The position numbers and the translations under genes were made by a program. From assembly GCA_003171235.1 (NCBI GenBank), contig PMYM01000021.1, positions 1-9,752 of the forward strand: 9,752 bases of DNA, written 5' to 3'. Origin of the DNA: Phycisphaerales bacterium. Its GTDB lineage: Bacteria; Planctomycetota; Phycisphaerae; SM23-33. Below, piece by piece: positions 1 to 7,661 of this stretch. Positions within the stretch are counted from its first letter, which is position 1; every line of letters starts with the position of its first letter. The notes below the pieces were generated by a model. It was not told where the DNA came from. It saw only the letters and a list, made by a program, of their open reading frames with translations, and made no database searches.

Positions 1-2
1 AT

Positions 3-194
3 AATCGCTGTGGCACGACAATCATCTGCATGGGGCCTTGCACCTGGCCGGCACTTATGGTATGTGTCGACGCCAAGCGGGTGCATGGACAACAGGAAAA
101 TGGATACCTCATTCGATTCAAATCGGTTTTTGGGCGGCTTGAAGCCGATTTCTCTCGGGTGAGTCATCAGTGGCCGGCAAACCCGCTCTGCTGA
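3..194 (+). CDS. Possible 3' end of an unrecognised gene, cut by window edge
   Basis: The third forward frame is open from the window edge to a TGA at 192-194, giving about 63 residues with no start in view. The end of the peptide has the alternating pattern of a small beta-barrel domain: 'VDAKRV', then 'NGYLIRFKSV', then a short polar helix-like stretch. This loosely recalls the last strands of a PilZ-type domain, but that is an impression and not a motif match. The first forward frame is also open, to a TGA at 160-162, so openness alone proves little. The downstream NTPase gene starts about 120 bp later on the same strand. I saw no convincing promoter or terminator between them. It could equally be non-coding. 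Confidence 0.28.
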   Translation, partial: NRCGTTIICMGPCTWPALMVCVDAKRVHGQQENGYLIRFKSVFGRLEADFSRVSHQWPANPLC

Positions 195-305
195 TGCAAG
201 ATGCTTCGCGCGAAGATCGCAGTGCTACGGGGGCCGCCGCCGCAACGGAGCGGGATCCCCCCCAGGCGCCTTTGCCTTGTGATCGCCGGCGGTGCCCGCT
301 TCAGC

Positions 306-310
306 GAGGA
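306..310 (+). promoter_or_regulatory. Ribosome binding site that decides the NTPase start
   Basis: GAGGA lies five bases before the ATG at 316. The alternative starts in the same frame are a GTG at 292 and an ATG at 310. The ATG at 310 overlaps this Shine-Dalgarno sequence, and the GTG has no good purine-rich site in front. An in-frame TGA at 280-282 rules out any start further upstream. Confidence 0.55.
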
Positions 311-315
311 TGGTC

Positions 316-3216
316 ATGGCTATCAGGCGACAGGATGCGTCAGACGTAGTCCGGGTCGGTTCTGCCGGCTTTGCATCTGCAGTAACCACCCTGCTGGCGG
401 GCAAAGCCGCCCCGGTCGCGGTCGTCATCGCCGTGATCACGAAGGCTATGGACTTGTTCCTGGCCCGAGCCGGAAACAAGGGATTTGACCACACCGGCTT
501 TGTCGCTGCCATGCATGCCAGGTTTGCGAACCAGGCGGCCACCACCTTGTCAGATGCGCTCATCCAAGCGGCGAACCTGGAGCCGCGGTATCGCAACGAG
601 ATCGAGCGACTGGCCGAGGCGGTAAACGATCCAAGTGGCGCAGCCCGGAACGAACTCCTTCGTACAGCCATTCAGAAGCTGTTCCTCGAAGCAGGCCAAC
701 ATTCACCGCCATCCGTTGACTCAACAGTGTACTGGCCCGCCCACTGGGTCCAGCCGGGATCGCAGATGGTGCCGGGCGAGTTCCACGGGCGAAGCAAAGA
801 GCTGGCGATTTTGCGCAGCGCCCTGCCGGGGGGCGAGACGAACATCGTTTGCGTCATCGGCCTGCCCGGCCAGGGCAAGAGTTCGTTGTTGGCAAGGTGG
901 TATCACGACAACCTTAAAGGGCTGGCGGATAAGGCCGTGTTCTGGTGCCGCCCCTACGAGACCGGGTACACTTTCGCTCGCTTCCTGCCCGAAGTGTTGG
1001 ACTACCTCACCTGCGGGCAGTTTGACCCCAAGGAGATGCCTGATCCGTCCAGGCAAAGCCAGTGCCTTTGCCAACTGCTGCGCCGACGGCCGACGCTGCT
1101 GGTCCTGGACGGGGTCGAACGGTGGCTGAAGATCTGGCAAGGCGATCCCGATGCCAGCGGGATTGGCGCCACCCAGGACGATCGCGCCGCAGCCGAGGGC
1201 GGGCTGGGCCTGTTGCTTCGTGACGCCGCCTCGTGGGTCAACGGATCGGCTATCGCCCTCACATCCAGAGCGATTCCCTCCGACCTGGATGACTGTCCGA
1301 AGGTTTTGGAGGAGCTGGCCGGGCTGGACGAGCAGGCCAGCATCGCCCTGCTAAGGGCCAGAGGCGTCCAAGGCAAGGACGACCAACTGGCCCGGGCCGC
1401 TTGGGTATACGAGAACCACCCCTTGGCGCTGAACATCCTGGGCAGCCTGCTGGCCAAGCGATACGGCGGGAAAGTGGAACGGGTCGGGGAACTGAACATC
1501 CTGAGCGACGACAGGCAGCACCGACTCGGCCATCTGCTGGGCAAGGTCTTTGAATACATGCAGCCGCAGGCGCCGCTGCTGAACATGGTTGCTTGTTGCC
1601 TGGTGTCAACTCCGGTGGGGATGCTCGCTGCACTGTTGCAGGACCCTGAGAAACAGGTCCTCGATGCACTGGAGGAGTTGGCCGACTGGCATGTCCTTGG
1701 ATTCGACGGACAATCGGCTGAAGCCCACGCCTTGATCCGGCGTTATCTTCTGGACCGTCTTCCCCTGGGCCAGGCTGGGGCCATCCGATGCGACATCGCC
1801 CGCTGGTTTGCCGGCCGCCCGATCCCTGAGCAGCCGCAGGTTCTCCAGGATGTTCTGCCGCTGGTCCGCGCCGTCGAGCACGCCCTGGCCGCTGGGAATG
1901 TGGCCTTGGCCGCCGTCTTCATGTACGGAACAACCGCCGGGATGCATCACCCAGCTCTCTCTGCCTGGCTCCAATCCTTCGGATATTTGTCCCTGGACGT
2001 TGAACTAGCAACCGGGGCCATCGAGCTCTACGAAGCCCTCGTCCACAAGGAGGGCCGGCGGGAACTGCGGAACGACTTGGCCAGCGCTTACAACAATCGC
2101 GGGAACGCATTAGGAGACCTGGGGCAATTGGACGCAGCCGTGGCCGATCTCGGCAAGGCCATCGAGATTCGCGAAGCCCTCGTCCACAAGGAAGGCCGGC
2201 GGGAACTGCGGAACGATCTGGCCAGCGTTTACAACAATCGCGGGGTCGCCCTGGATGATCTGGGACAATCGCCCGCCGCCGTAGTCGACTCCGGCAAGGC
2301 TCTCGATATCTACGAAGCCCTCGTCAACGAGGAGGGCCGGCGGGAACTGCGGAAGGACCTGGCCAGTACTTACAACAATCGCGGGGTCGCCAAACGAGGC
2401 CTGGGGCAATTGGGCACCGCCGTGGCCGATTTCGGCAAGGCTCTCGAACTCTACGAAACCCTCGTTTACAAGGAGGGCCGGCGGGAACTGCGGAACGACC
2501 TGGCCAAGGCTTACAACAATCGCGGGGTCGCCAAACGAAACCTGGGGCAATTGCGCGCCGCCGTGGCCGACTACGGCAAGGCTCTCGAACTCTACGAAAC
2601 CCTCGTTTACAAGGAGGGCCGGCGGGAACTGCGGAACGACCTGGCCGGCGCTTACAACAATCGCGGGGTCGCCCTACGAATCCTGGGGCAATTGGGCGCC
2701 GCCGTGGCCGACGGCGGCAAGGCCATCGAGATTCGCGAAGCCCTCCTCCACCAGGAGGGCCGGCGGGAACTGACAGGCGACTTGGAGTCAGCGCTCTTCA
2801 ACCAAGCCCAGGCACACAACCAAGCGGGGCGAACCGACGCGGCCAGGAAGATCATGACGCGCGGAGCGTCGCTTCTGGGTGAGGCCATCGAGCGTGGCCG
2901 CCTGGATCTCTTGCCCAGCTTCTTGCAGACGGCAGGAGTCTTGGCGGGCCTTCTGGCGAAGCTTGGCGAACCCGAGGAAGCGGCCAACTGGGCCAACCGA
3001 GCTCTCCGATTTACAAACGGGGCTATTGCGGCCGGCAAGGTGTCGCCTGTTCTCCGGCAAAGTGCTTTGAGATTCCTCGATTGGCTTAACCCCAACATGA
3101 GCGCTCTCAGTGGAGCGGGTTTGGACACGAAACTCTACCGGGAGGTGCGCGCGGCATTGGATGCGCCGCCCGAAAGCCCCCCTGCCAGGGAAGGCCAAAC
3201 GCCCCCCCAACCCTAG
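316..3216 (+). CDS. STAND-type P-loop NTPase with tandem TPR-like repeats
   Basis: A 966-residue signal-transduction ATPase of the STAND class (NB-ARC/NACHT-like). In this family the C-terminal repeats sense a ligand, the NTPase oligomerises, and an N-terminal domain acts as output. Residues 16-49 are strongly hydrophobic, with lysines at 30 and 43; they could be one membrane segment or an amphipathic effector helix. No named N-terminal domain was recognised. 'FHGRSKEL' (156-163) is the entry motif typical of these NTPases. Walker A is GLPGQGKSS (182-190, Lys188) and Walker B is TLLVLDG (260-266, Asp265). 'TSR' (316-318) looks like the sensor-1 region, and HPLAL (368-372) matches the NB-ARC GLPLAL position. 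A probably helical linker follows, then TPR-like repeats from residue 570 to about 850 and a proline-rich tail. The start at 316 rests on the GAGGA site. The gene stands alone: no toxin or partner adjoins it. The NTPase call is firm, but the cellular role is unknown; antiphage defence or signalling are inferences. Confidence 0.9.
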   Translation: MAIRRQDASDVVRVGSAGFASAVTTLLAGKAAPVAVVIAVITKAMDLFLARAGNKGFDHTGFVAAMHARFANQAATTLSDALIQAANLEPRYRNEIERLAEAVNDPSGAARNELLRTAIQKLFLEAGQHSPPSVDSTVYWPAHWVQPGSQMVPGEFHGRSKELAILRSALPGGETNIVCVIGLPGQGKSSLLARWYHDNLKGLADKAVFWCRPYETGYTFARFLPEVLDYLTCGQFDPKEMPDPSRQSQCLCQLLRRRPTLLVLDGVERWLKIWQGDPDASGIGATQDDRAAAEGGLGLLLRDAASWVNGSAIALTSRAIPSDLDDCPKVLEELAGLDEQASIALLRARGVQGKDDQLARAAWVYENHPLALNILGSLLAKRYGGKVERVGELNILSDDRQHRLGHLLGKVFEYMQPQAPLLNMVACCLVSTPVGMLAALLQDPEKQVLDALEELADWHVLGFDGQSAEAHALIRRYLLDRLPLGQAGAIRCDIARWFAGRPIPEQPQVLQDVLPLVRAVEHALAAGNVALAAVFMYGTTAGMHHPALSAWLQSFGYLSLDVELATGAIELYEALVHKEGRRELRNDLASAYNNRGNALGDLGQLDAAVADLGKAIEIREALVHKEGRRELRNDLASVYNNRGVALDDLGQSPAAVVDSGKALDIYEALVNEEGRRELRKDLASTYNNRGVAKRGLGQLGTAVADFGKALELYETLVYKEGRRELRNDLAKAYNNRGVAKRNLGQLRAAVADYGKALELYETLVYKEGRRELRNDLAGAYNNRGVALRILGQLGAAVADGGKAIEIREALLHQEGRRELTGDLESALFNQAQAHNQAGRTDAARKIMTRGASLLGEAIERGRLDLLPSFLQTAGVLAGLLAKLGEPEEAANWANRALRFTNGAIAAGKVSPVLRQSALRFLDWLNPNMSALSGAGLDTKLYREVRAALDAPPESPPAREGQTPPQP
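2023..2868 (+). repeat. Tandem 141-bp repeat encoding 47-residue TPR-like units
   Basis: Five full units begin at 2023, 2164, 2305, 2446 and 2587. A decayed sixth runs 2728-2868 and keeps only its first third. Each unit encodes one 47-residue helical hairpin with the fixed elements 'EGRREL', 'YNNRG', 'LGQ' and 'GKA'; 47 residues is longer than the canonical 34-residue TPR. Conservation extends to synonymous sites: 'ggccggcgggaactg' is identical in all six units and 'tacaacaatcgcggg' in the first five. Positions 2433-2505 and 2574-2646 match exactly over 73 bp. The copies therefore look recently duplicated or homogenised by recombination, and copy number probably varies between strains. Similar 'EGRREL' repeats occur, to my knowledge, in large NTPases of planctomycetes and cyanobacteria. 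Confidence 0.95.
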
Positions 3217-3486
3217 CCGGCGGAACGCCTTGCCACCCCGGCGGAGCGTTTCGTCACCCTCATCGGCACGAGAGTTTCCCATCGCTCTGCGCCGGGCGGA
3301 ACCGGGGGAAACCGGGGCCGTGGCGGCGTTGGCGGGTTTCATCCTTGCCGCAGCGGACCTGACCCAGGCGGAGGCGGGAGCGGCCAAGAATGCCGCCTAT
3401 GGCCACGCGCCGTTTGACCGTGCAGGAGCCTCCAGGGACATATCCATTTTGAGGCGACTCTGGCTATTATCAACCCGGAGCCTAGA
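3217..3486 (+). other. Intergenic gap before the FAAL-ACP-AOS gene
   Basis: No gene is supported in this 270-bp gap. Frames that cross it read as low-complexity Arg/Ala/Pro text typical of GC-rich shadow frames. Weak promoter-like matches are TTGACC (3414-3419) followed after 18 bases by ACATAT (3438-3443), and an isolated TATTAT (3465-3470) without a partner at proper distance. Neither is convincing. GGAG at 3477-3480, six bases before the ATG at 3487, is a good ribosome binding site. No U-tract terminator was found after the NTPase gene. Confidence 0.4.
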
Positions 3487-6400
3487 ATGGGGCTTGAACC
3501 GATGACGGAGTCGAGAGATAATCGGAAATCCGGGACCCATGACCGTCGTGGGCCAAATTCGTATGGGAAATCTCCGGCGATGCCGATTCACGTCCCAACC
3601 CACGTTAGTCCGCATCAGGTTCCCGGCAATCTGGTCGGCGTGTTGCGGCGCCACGCTGAAGAACGCCCGGATTGGCCCGCATTCGTGCATCTGGTCGACG
3701 GCACGTCCGATCACTCCAGCTTGACCTACGCCCAACTGGATCGGCGAGCCCGAGCCATCGCAGATCGCTTGGGGGACATGGGCTTTGCCGGGCAGCGCGT
3801 GCTGCTGGTCTATCCGCCCGGCCTCGACTTCATCACGGCCTTTCTGGGCTGCCTGTACGCCGGTTGCGTGGCGGTGCCGACGTATCCGCCGCATCGCCAT
3901 CGCCTGAGCGATCGCTTCCGGGCCATCGCCGCGGATACCGGGGCCCGCGTTGCCCTGAGCACCGCCTCTGCCGCGGACCAGTTCCAGGTCATGACCGAGA
4001 TGGAAAAGAGCGGCCAGGCGGGCACTCCCTCCCGGATCCAGTGGCTCGCCACCGACGAGGTTCCCGACGTCTTGGCCGATCGCTGGAACGAACCGGCCAT
4101 CGACGCCGACGCCCTGGCCATGCTCCAGTACACCTCCGGCTCGACCAGCCAGCCTAAGGGCGTCATGCTCAGCCACGCGAACCTCATGGCTAACATCCGC
4201 GCCATCCATCAGGCTTTCGGAATACAGGCCCAGGACAGCGGGGTGTTCTGGCTGCCCATGTACCATGACATGGGGCTGGTGGGCGGCGTTCTGGTCCCGG
4301 TGTTTGCCGGTCTGACAGCCGTTTTCATGTCGCCGGCCACGGCCCTCCAGAATCCCATCGCCTGGCTGGCCGCCATCAGCAAGTACCGGGCGACCATCTC
4401 CGGCGGGCCCAACTTCGCCTACGACCTTTGTGTCCGCAAGATCACCGACCAGCAGCGCGCCACCCTGGATCTGTCCTGCTGGGCCCTGGCCTTCGTCGGC
4501 GCCGAACCCGTTGACCCCGGAACGCTCGAACGCTTTGCCGCAGCCTTTGCCCCCTGTGGCTTCAACCCCGGCGCCTTCTATCCCAGCTACGGTTTGTCGG
4601 AGGCGACGCTCATGGTCAGCGGCCCGAGGCGCGGCAGCGGCGTGACCATCGGCGCCTTCCACGACTCGGCGCTGACCGAGAACCGCGTCGAGGTCGTGCC
4701 CGACGATGCCCGGCAGGCTCGCCGCCTGGTGGCCTGCGGATCGCCCGTCGGCGCGCAGCGCGTGGTGATCGTCGATTCGCGCACCCAGGCCCAGGCCGCC
4801 CCCGACCGCGTCGGTGAAATCTGGGTTGCCGGAGCGTCGGTCGGCCAGGGGTACTGGCACAAGCCCGACCAGACCCGCGGTTCCTTCAAGGCCCAGTTGA
4901 GCGACACGGGGGAAGGCCCGTTCCTGCGGACCGGCGACCTGGGGTTCATGCGCCAGGGCCAACTCTACTTCACCGGCCGGCGGGACGACCTGATTGTCGT
5001 CCGCGGCATGAACCGCTATCCGCAGGATATCGAGGCCACGGCCCGCGGCAGTCACCCGCTGCTGGAAGCCGGTTACGGGGCGGCTTTCGTGGCGGACGAC
5101 CACGGCCGACGGCGCCTCGTTCTGGTGCAGGAAGCCGCGCGCAAAGGAGGGGTTGATTTCGCCCCGGTGCTGGATGCGGTTCGCGAGGCGGTGCTGGATG
5201 AGCATGGCCTGGCACTGGATGTGATCGTGCTGGTGCGATACGGCACGCTTCCCAAGACCTCCAGCGGCAAAATCCAGCGCCATGCCTGCCGGGCGGCGTT
5301 CCTGGCCGGCGAACTCAAGGCCCTGGCCGAATACCGCGGCCTGCCGGTTGAAGATGCCGACCCCGGCGCCCCCGCCCGACCTGGCGCCCAAGAGGCGGGG
5401 GCCTCCCTTGCCCATCCCGCGCCGCATTCTTCGCAGGAGGCCGCTCTTGCCGCCGTCCGCCAGCATGCCCGCGCCTTGGCCGGCGCGGCTGTACCCGACC
5501 TGGCGCCCGACACGCCCCTCACCGCCCTGGGCTTGGATTCGCTGCAGCGCCTGGAACTGGCGGCCGCTCTGGAGAAAACCTTCGCCGGCCACCTGCCCGA
5601 CACGGTGTTCAGCCAGGCACAGACGCTGGAGGATCTGGCCCAGGCTGTGCAGGAGTATTTGATCGACGGCCCCAGAGCCGACGCCCCCACCGGCCAGATC
5701 CCGCCCGAACACTACGATTTCACCCAGTTCCCCGAGTACGGCGAGCTGAAGCGTCAGGAACGCATGCTGCGGGTGGTGACCGGCGACAACCCGTATTTCC
5801 GCGTCGACCAGGGCGGGGCCGGGAGCGCTGCCTGCATCCAGAGCCGCCAGATCGTCAACTTCAGCGTCTACGACTACGTCGGCCTGGCCCACCATCCGGA
5901 GGTCGCCGCCGCCGCCAAGGCCGCGATCGACCGCTATGGCGCCAGCGCCGGCGCCAGCCGGTTGGTGTCCGGCGAGAAGCAGGTGCATCGTGACCTGGAG
6001 GAGGCCCTGGCCGCCTTCCTGGACACCCCGGCGGCCATCGTGTTCGTCTCCGGCCACGCCACCAACGTCACCACCATCGGCCACCTGCTGGGGCCCAGCG
6101 ATCTGATCCTCCACGACATCCTGGCGCACAACTCGATCATCCAGGGCGCCGCCCTTTCCGGCGCTACCCGCCGCGCCTTTGCCCACAACGACTGGCAGGC
6201 GCTGGACGCGCTGTTGTCGGAGGTGCGCCACACTTATCGCCGCGTGCTGATCGCTATCGAGGGCGTGTACAGCATGGATGGCGACTTTCCCGAACTTCCA
6301 CGTTTCGTGGAGCTCAAGAAGAAGCACAAGACGCTGTTGCTGGTCGATGAGGCGCACTCGCTGGGAACCATGGGGGCCACCGGGAGGGGCATCGGCGAGC

Positions 6401-6906
6401 ACTGGAGCGTGGCGCGGGCCGACGTCGACCTGTGGATGGGCACGCTCTCCAAGTCGCTGGCCAGTTGCGGCGGGTACATCGCCGGCTCGGCCGAGCTGGT
6501 CGAGTACCTCAAGTACACCGCCCCGGGGTTCGTATACAGCGTCGGCATGTCCCCGCCCAACGCGGCGGCGGCTTTGGCCGCCCTGACGGTCCTGCGGCGT
6601 GAGCCGCAGCGCGTGGTCCGGCTGCGTGAATTGGCGGCATTGTTCCTGAAGACGGCCGGGGAGCGCGGCCTGAACACCGGCTCGGCCGGCGGCACGCCCG
6701 TGGTCCCGGTGATCGTCGGCAGCTCGGTCAAGAGCCTGCGCCTGGCCCGCGCCCTGTTTGAGCGTGGCATCAACGCCCACCCGATTCTGCACCCCGCCGT
6801 GGCCGAGCACTCCGCCCGATTGCGCTTCTTCATCACCGCCAATCACAGTCAGGAACAGATCCGCACCACGGTCGACGCCATGGCCGACGAACTGGCCAGG
6901 CTGTAG
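3487..6906 (+). CDS. Fatty acyl-AMP ligase / ACP / alpha-oxoamine synthase fusion
   Basis: A 1139-residue cytoplasmic three-domain enzyme. Residues about 45-620 are an adenylating FAAL: the ATP loop is TSGSTSQPKG (216-225), followed by the FAAL-type 'LPMYHDMGLVGG' and 'SGGPNFAYDLCVRKI', then YGLSEA (368-373), RTGDLG (481-486) and the C-terminal lysine in PKTSSGK (Lys595). These match FadD32-like FAALs rather than CoA ligases. Residues about 650-725 are an ACP whose GLDSL carries the phosphopantetheine serine (Ser685). Residues 743-1139 are a PLP-dependent alpha-oxoamine synthase: 'NFSVYDYVGL' (791-800), 'GASRLVSG' (822-829), Asp877/His881, VDEAHS (953-958), and GTLSK with the PLP lysine at Lys989. 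The expected reaction is fatty acid to acyl-AMP to acyl-ACP, then decarboxylative condensation with an amino acid (serine, glycine or alanine cannot be told apart here) to a long-chain amino ketone such as 3-ketosphinganine. The start at 3487 has a GGAG site but adds about 31 polar residues unlike FAALs; ATG 3502 or 3580 are alternatives. The lipoprotein gene follows after 100 bp. Confidence 0.94.
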   Translation: MGLEPMTESRDNRKSGTHDRRGPNSYGKSPAMPIHVPTHVSPHQVPGNLVGVLRRHAEERPDWPAFVHLVDGTSDHSSLTYAQLDRRARAIADRLGDMGFAGQRVLLVYPPGLDFITAFLGCLYAGCVAVPTYPPHRHRLSDRFRAIAADTGARVALSTASAADQFQVMTEMEKSGQAGTPSRIQWLATDEVPDVLADRWNEPAIDADALAMLQYTSGSTSQPKGVMLSHANLMANIRAIHQAFGIQAQDSGVFWLPMYHDMGLVGGVLVPVFAGLTAVFMSPATALQNPIAWLAAISKYRATISGGPNFAYDLCVRKITDQQRATLDLSCWALAFVGAEPVDPGTLERFAAAFAPCGFNPGAFYPSYGLSEATLMVSGPRRGSGVTIGAFHDSALTENRVEVVPDDARQARRLVACGSPVGAQRVVIVDSRTQAQAAPDRVGEIWVAGASVGQGYWHKPDQTRGSFKAQLSDTGEGPFLRTGDLGFMRQGQLYFTGRRDDLIVVRGMNRYPQDIEATARGSHPLLEAGYGAAFVADDHGRRRLVLVQEAARKGGVDFAPVLDAVREAVLDEHGLALDVIVLVRYGTLPKTSSGKIQRHACRAAFLAGELKALAEYRGLPVEDADPGAPARPGAQEAGASLAHPAPHSSQEAALAAVRQHARALAGAAVPDLAPDTPLTALGLDSLQRLELAAALEKTFAGHLPDTVFSQAQTLEDLAQAVQEYLIDGPRADAPTGQIPPEHYDFTQFPEYGELKRQERMLRVVTGDNPYFRVDQGGAGSAACIQSRQIVNFSVYDYVGLAHHPEVAAAAKAAIDRYGASAGASRLVSGEKQVHRDLEEALAAFLDTPAAIVFVSGHATNVTTIGHLLGPSDLILHDILAHNSIIQGAALSGATRRAFAHNDWQALDALLSEVRHTYRRVLIAIEGVYSMDGDFPELPRFVELKKKHKTLLLVDEAHSLGTMGATGRGIGEHWSVARADVDLWMGTLSKSLASCGGYIAGSAELVEYLKYTAPGFVYSVGMSPPNAAAALAALTVLRREPQRVVRLRELAALFLKTAGERGLNTGSAGGTPVVPVIVGSSVKSLRLARALFERGINAHPILHPAVAEHSARLRFFITANHSQEQIRTTVDAMADELARL

Positions 6907-6970
6907 CGCCGGCACACGCCCCGGTCGCGCATCGGCGCGTAGGCTTGAGCTGAGCCGGCAGCGGTCTGTT

Positions 6971-6988
6971 GGGCGGGTGACCCGCCAA
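6971..6988 (+). other. Short GC hairpin just before the lipoprotein gene's RBS
   Basis: GGCGGG (6972-6977) and CCCGCC (6981-6986) form a perfect 6-bp stem with a TGA loop. It lies between the fusion gene's stop (6906) and the GGAAGGA ribosome binding site (6994-7000) of the next gene. There is no T-run, so it is not a standard terminator. It could be an mRNA stabiliser or modulate expression of the downstream gene relative to the fusion. At this GC content a chance stem is quite possible. Confidence 0.35.
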
Positions 6989-7006
6989 ACCCGGGAAGGA
7001 TGTGCC

Positions 7007-7573
7007 ATGAAACAGGCCTGGTGGTGGTTGGCCGTTCTCGCGTTGCTGGCCGCGGCGGGCTGTGCCCAGGACGAAACTCGGCTGCCGTTGACCATCCAGC
7101 AGAGCCAGGCCGCGCCGGAGGGCGCCCGGCCGGAAACTCGTCCGCTGTTCATCATCCAGCGGAGCAAGAACGCCAACACCGTGCATTACGACGCCCGGCT
7201 CACCGCCGACGGCAAACTGGATCCCGCCGAACCGGTAATCGCCTACTATGTCATGCTCGCCGAGGACGGCCGCCGGAAGGAACTCAATTGGATCGAAAAG
7301 AAGATGGCCTACGGCTTCGACATCAAACCCGACCCCTCGGTAAGCGGGTACACGATGACCATGGTGGCCGCCCCCCAGCGGCCGATCACCGTGAAGAAGC
7401 TGGGCGGCGCCGTCCGTGCCGAGTTGGTCATCGACGGCCGGCCGGCCGTTGTCGAGAAGATGTACATCAACGCCTCCGACGGGCTGGCCTGGCCACAAGT
7501 CCACTATATCGAACTCTACGGAAAAGACCTGCAGACGGCAGAGAATCGCTTCGAAAGAATCATGCCGAAGTAG
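7007..7573 (+). CDS. DUF4833-family lipoprotein
   Basis: A predicted 188-residue lipoprotein. Residues 1-18 are a signal peptide: a Lys at position 2, a tryptophan/leucine/alanine-rich core, and an AAGC lipobox with Cys19 as the lipidated residue. The mature part from about residue 46 carries the pattern I associate with DUF4833: 'PLFIIQRSKNANTVHYD' (46-62), 'EPVIAYYVMLAEDG' (75-88), 'ELNWIEKKMAYGF' (92-104), and a final beta-rich section ending 'VHYIELYGKDL' (165-175). The family has no established function that I know of. Residues 23-54 contain a small internal duplication. The start is secure: GGAAGGA (6994-7000) sits six bases before the ATG. The gene lies 100 bp downstream of the FAAL-ACP-AOS gene on the same strand, so co-transcription is plausible and would place this envelope protein in the same lipid pathway. 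That link is inference. Confidence 0.88.
   Translation: MKQAWWWLAVLALLAAAGCAQDETRLPLTIQQSQAAPEGARPETRPLFIIQRSKNANTVHYDARLTADGKLDPAEPVIAYYVMLAEDGRRKELNWIEKKMAYGFDIKPDPSVSGYTMTMVAAPQRPITVKKLGGAVRAELVIDGRPAVVEKMYINASDGLAWPQVHYIELYGKDLQTAENRFERIMPK
7073..7168 (+). repeat. Imperfect direct repeat, 60-bp period, inside the lipoprotein gene
   Basis: Positions 7073-7108 and 7133-7168 align without gaps at an offset of exactly 60 bases. They encode ETRLPLTIQQSQ (residues 23-34) and ETRPLFIIQRSK (43-54). Seven of the first eleven positions are identical in protein, and the GAAACTCG start and ATCCAG core are identical in DNA. The second copy is the first conserved strand of the DUF4833 domain; the first copy lies in the linker after the lipid anchor. 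Confidence 0.6.
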
Positions 7574-7607
7574 CCCCGCTCGTCCTGCCGCGAAACAAAG
7601 GAGATCC

Positions 7608-7661
7608 ATGAGCCCGACCCGGTGCTCTCGGGAAATACCGGGCGGGGGCAAGATGCAGTGA
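7608..7661 (+). CDS. Possible 17-residue mini-ORF with a strong ribosome binding site
   Basis: AAAGGAGA (7597-7604) is nearly the ideal Shine-Dalgarno sequence and is followed by ATG at 7608, a spacing on the short side. The frame reads MSPTRCSREIPGGGKMQ and stops at TGA 7659-7661. It lies 34 bp after the lipoprotein gene on the same strand, in the gap before the convergent SDR gene. It may be a true microprotein, the remains of the start of a lost third gene, or chance. The peptide has no recognisable feature: no signal peptide and no membrane segment. Confidence 0.3.
   Translation: MSPTRCSREIPGGGKMQ

Noticed and set aside
37..66. TTGCAC-N17-TATGTG as a promoter for the NTPase gene
   Set aside because: Only half of each hexamer matches consensus, and the site lies about 250 bp upstream inside a possible coding tail.
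120..151. Inverted repeat AAATCGG/CCGATTT enclosing a second small CGGC/GCCG stem
   Set aside because: The two stems share bases and exclude each other, no T-run follows, and the region may be coding. I do not call it a terminator or operator.
2110..2550. A minus-strand frame with a periodic peptide ('PPALLV', 'IVPQFPP')
   Set aside because: The periodicity is the antisense reading of the 141-bp repeats in the NTPase gene, not a separate repeat protein.
3110..3505. Forward frame spanning the end of the NTPase gene and the following gap
   Set aside because: It overlaps the NTPase coding region in another frame, has Arg/Pro/Ala-rich text with no motif, and no ribosome binding site that stands out.
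3397..7179. A very long open frame of 1260 codons on the minus strand, opposite the fusion gene
   Set aside because: Its translation is Gly/Val/Gln/His-rich without domain motifs, and it lies antisense to a gene with intact FAAL, ACP and AOS motifs. In GC-rich DNA the antisense frame of a well-coded gene often stays open. It is a shadow.
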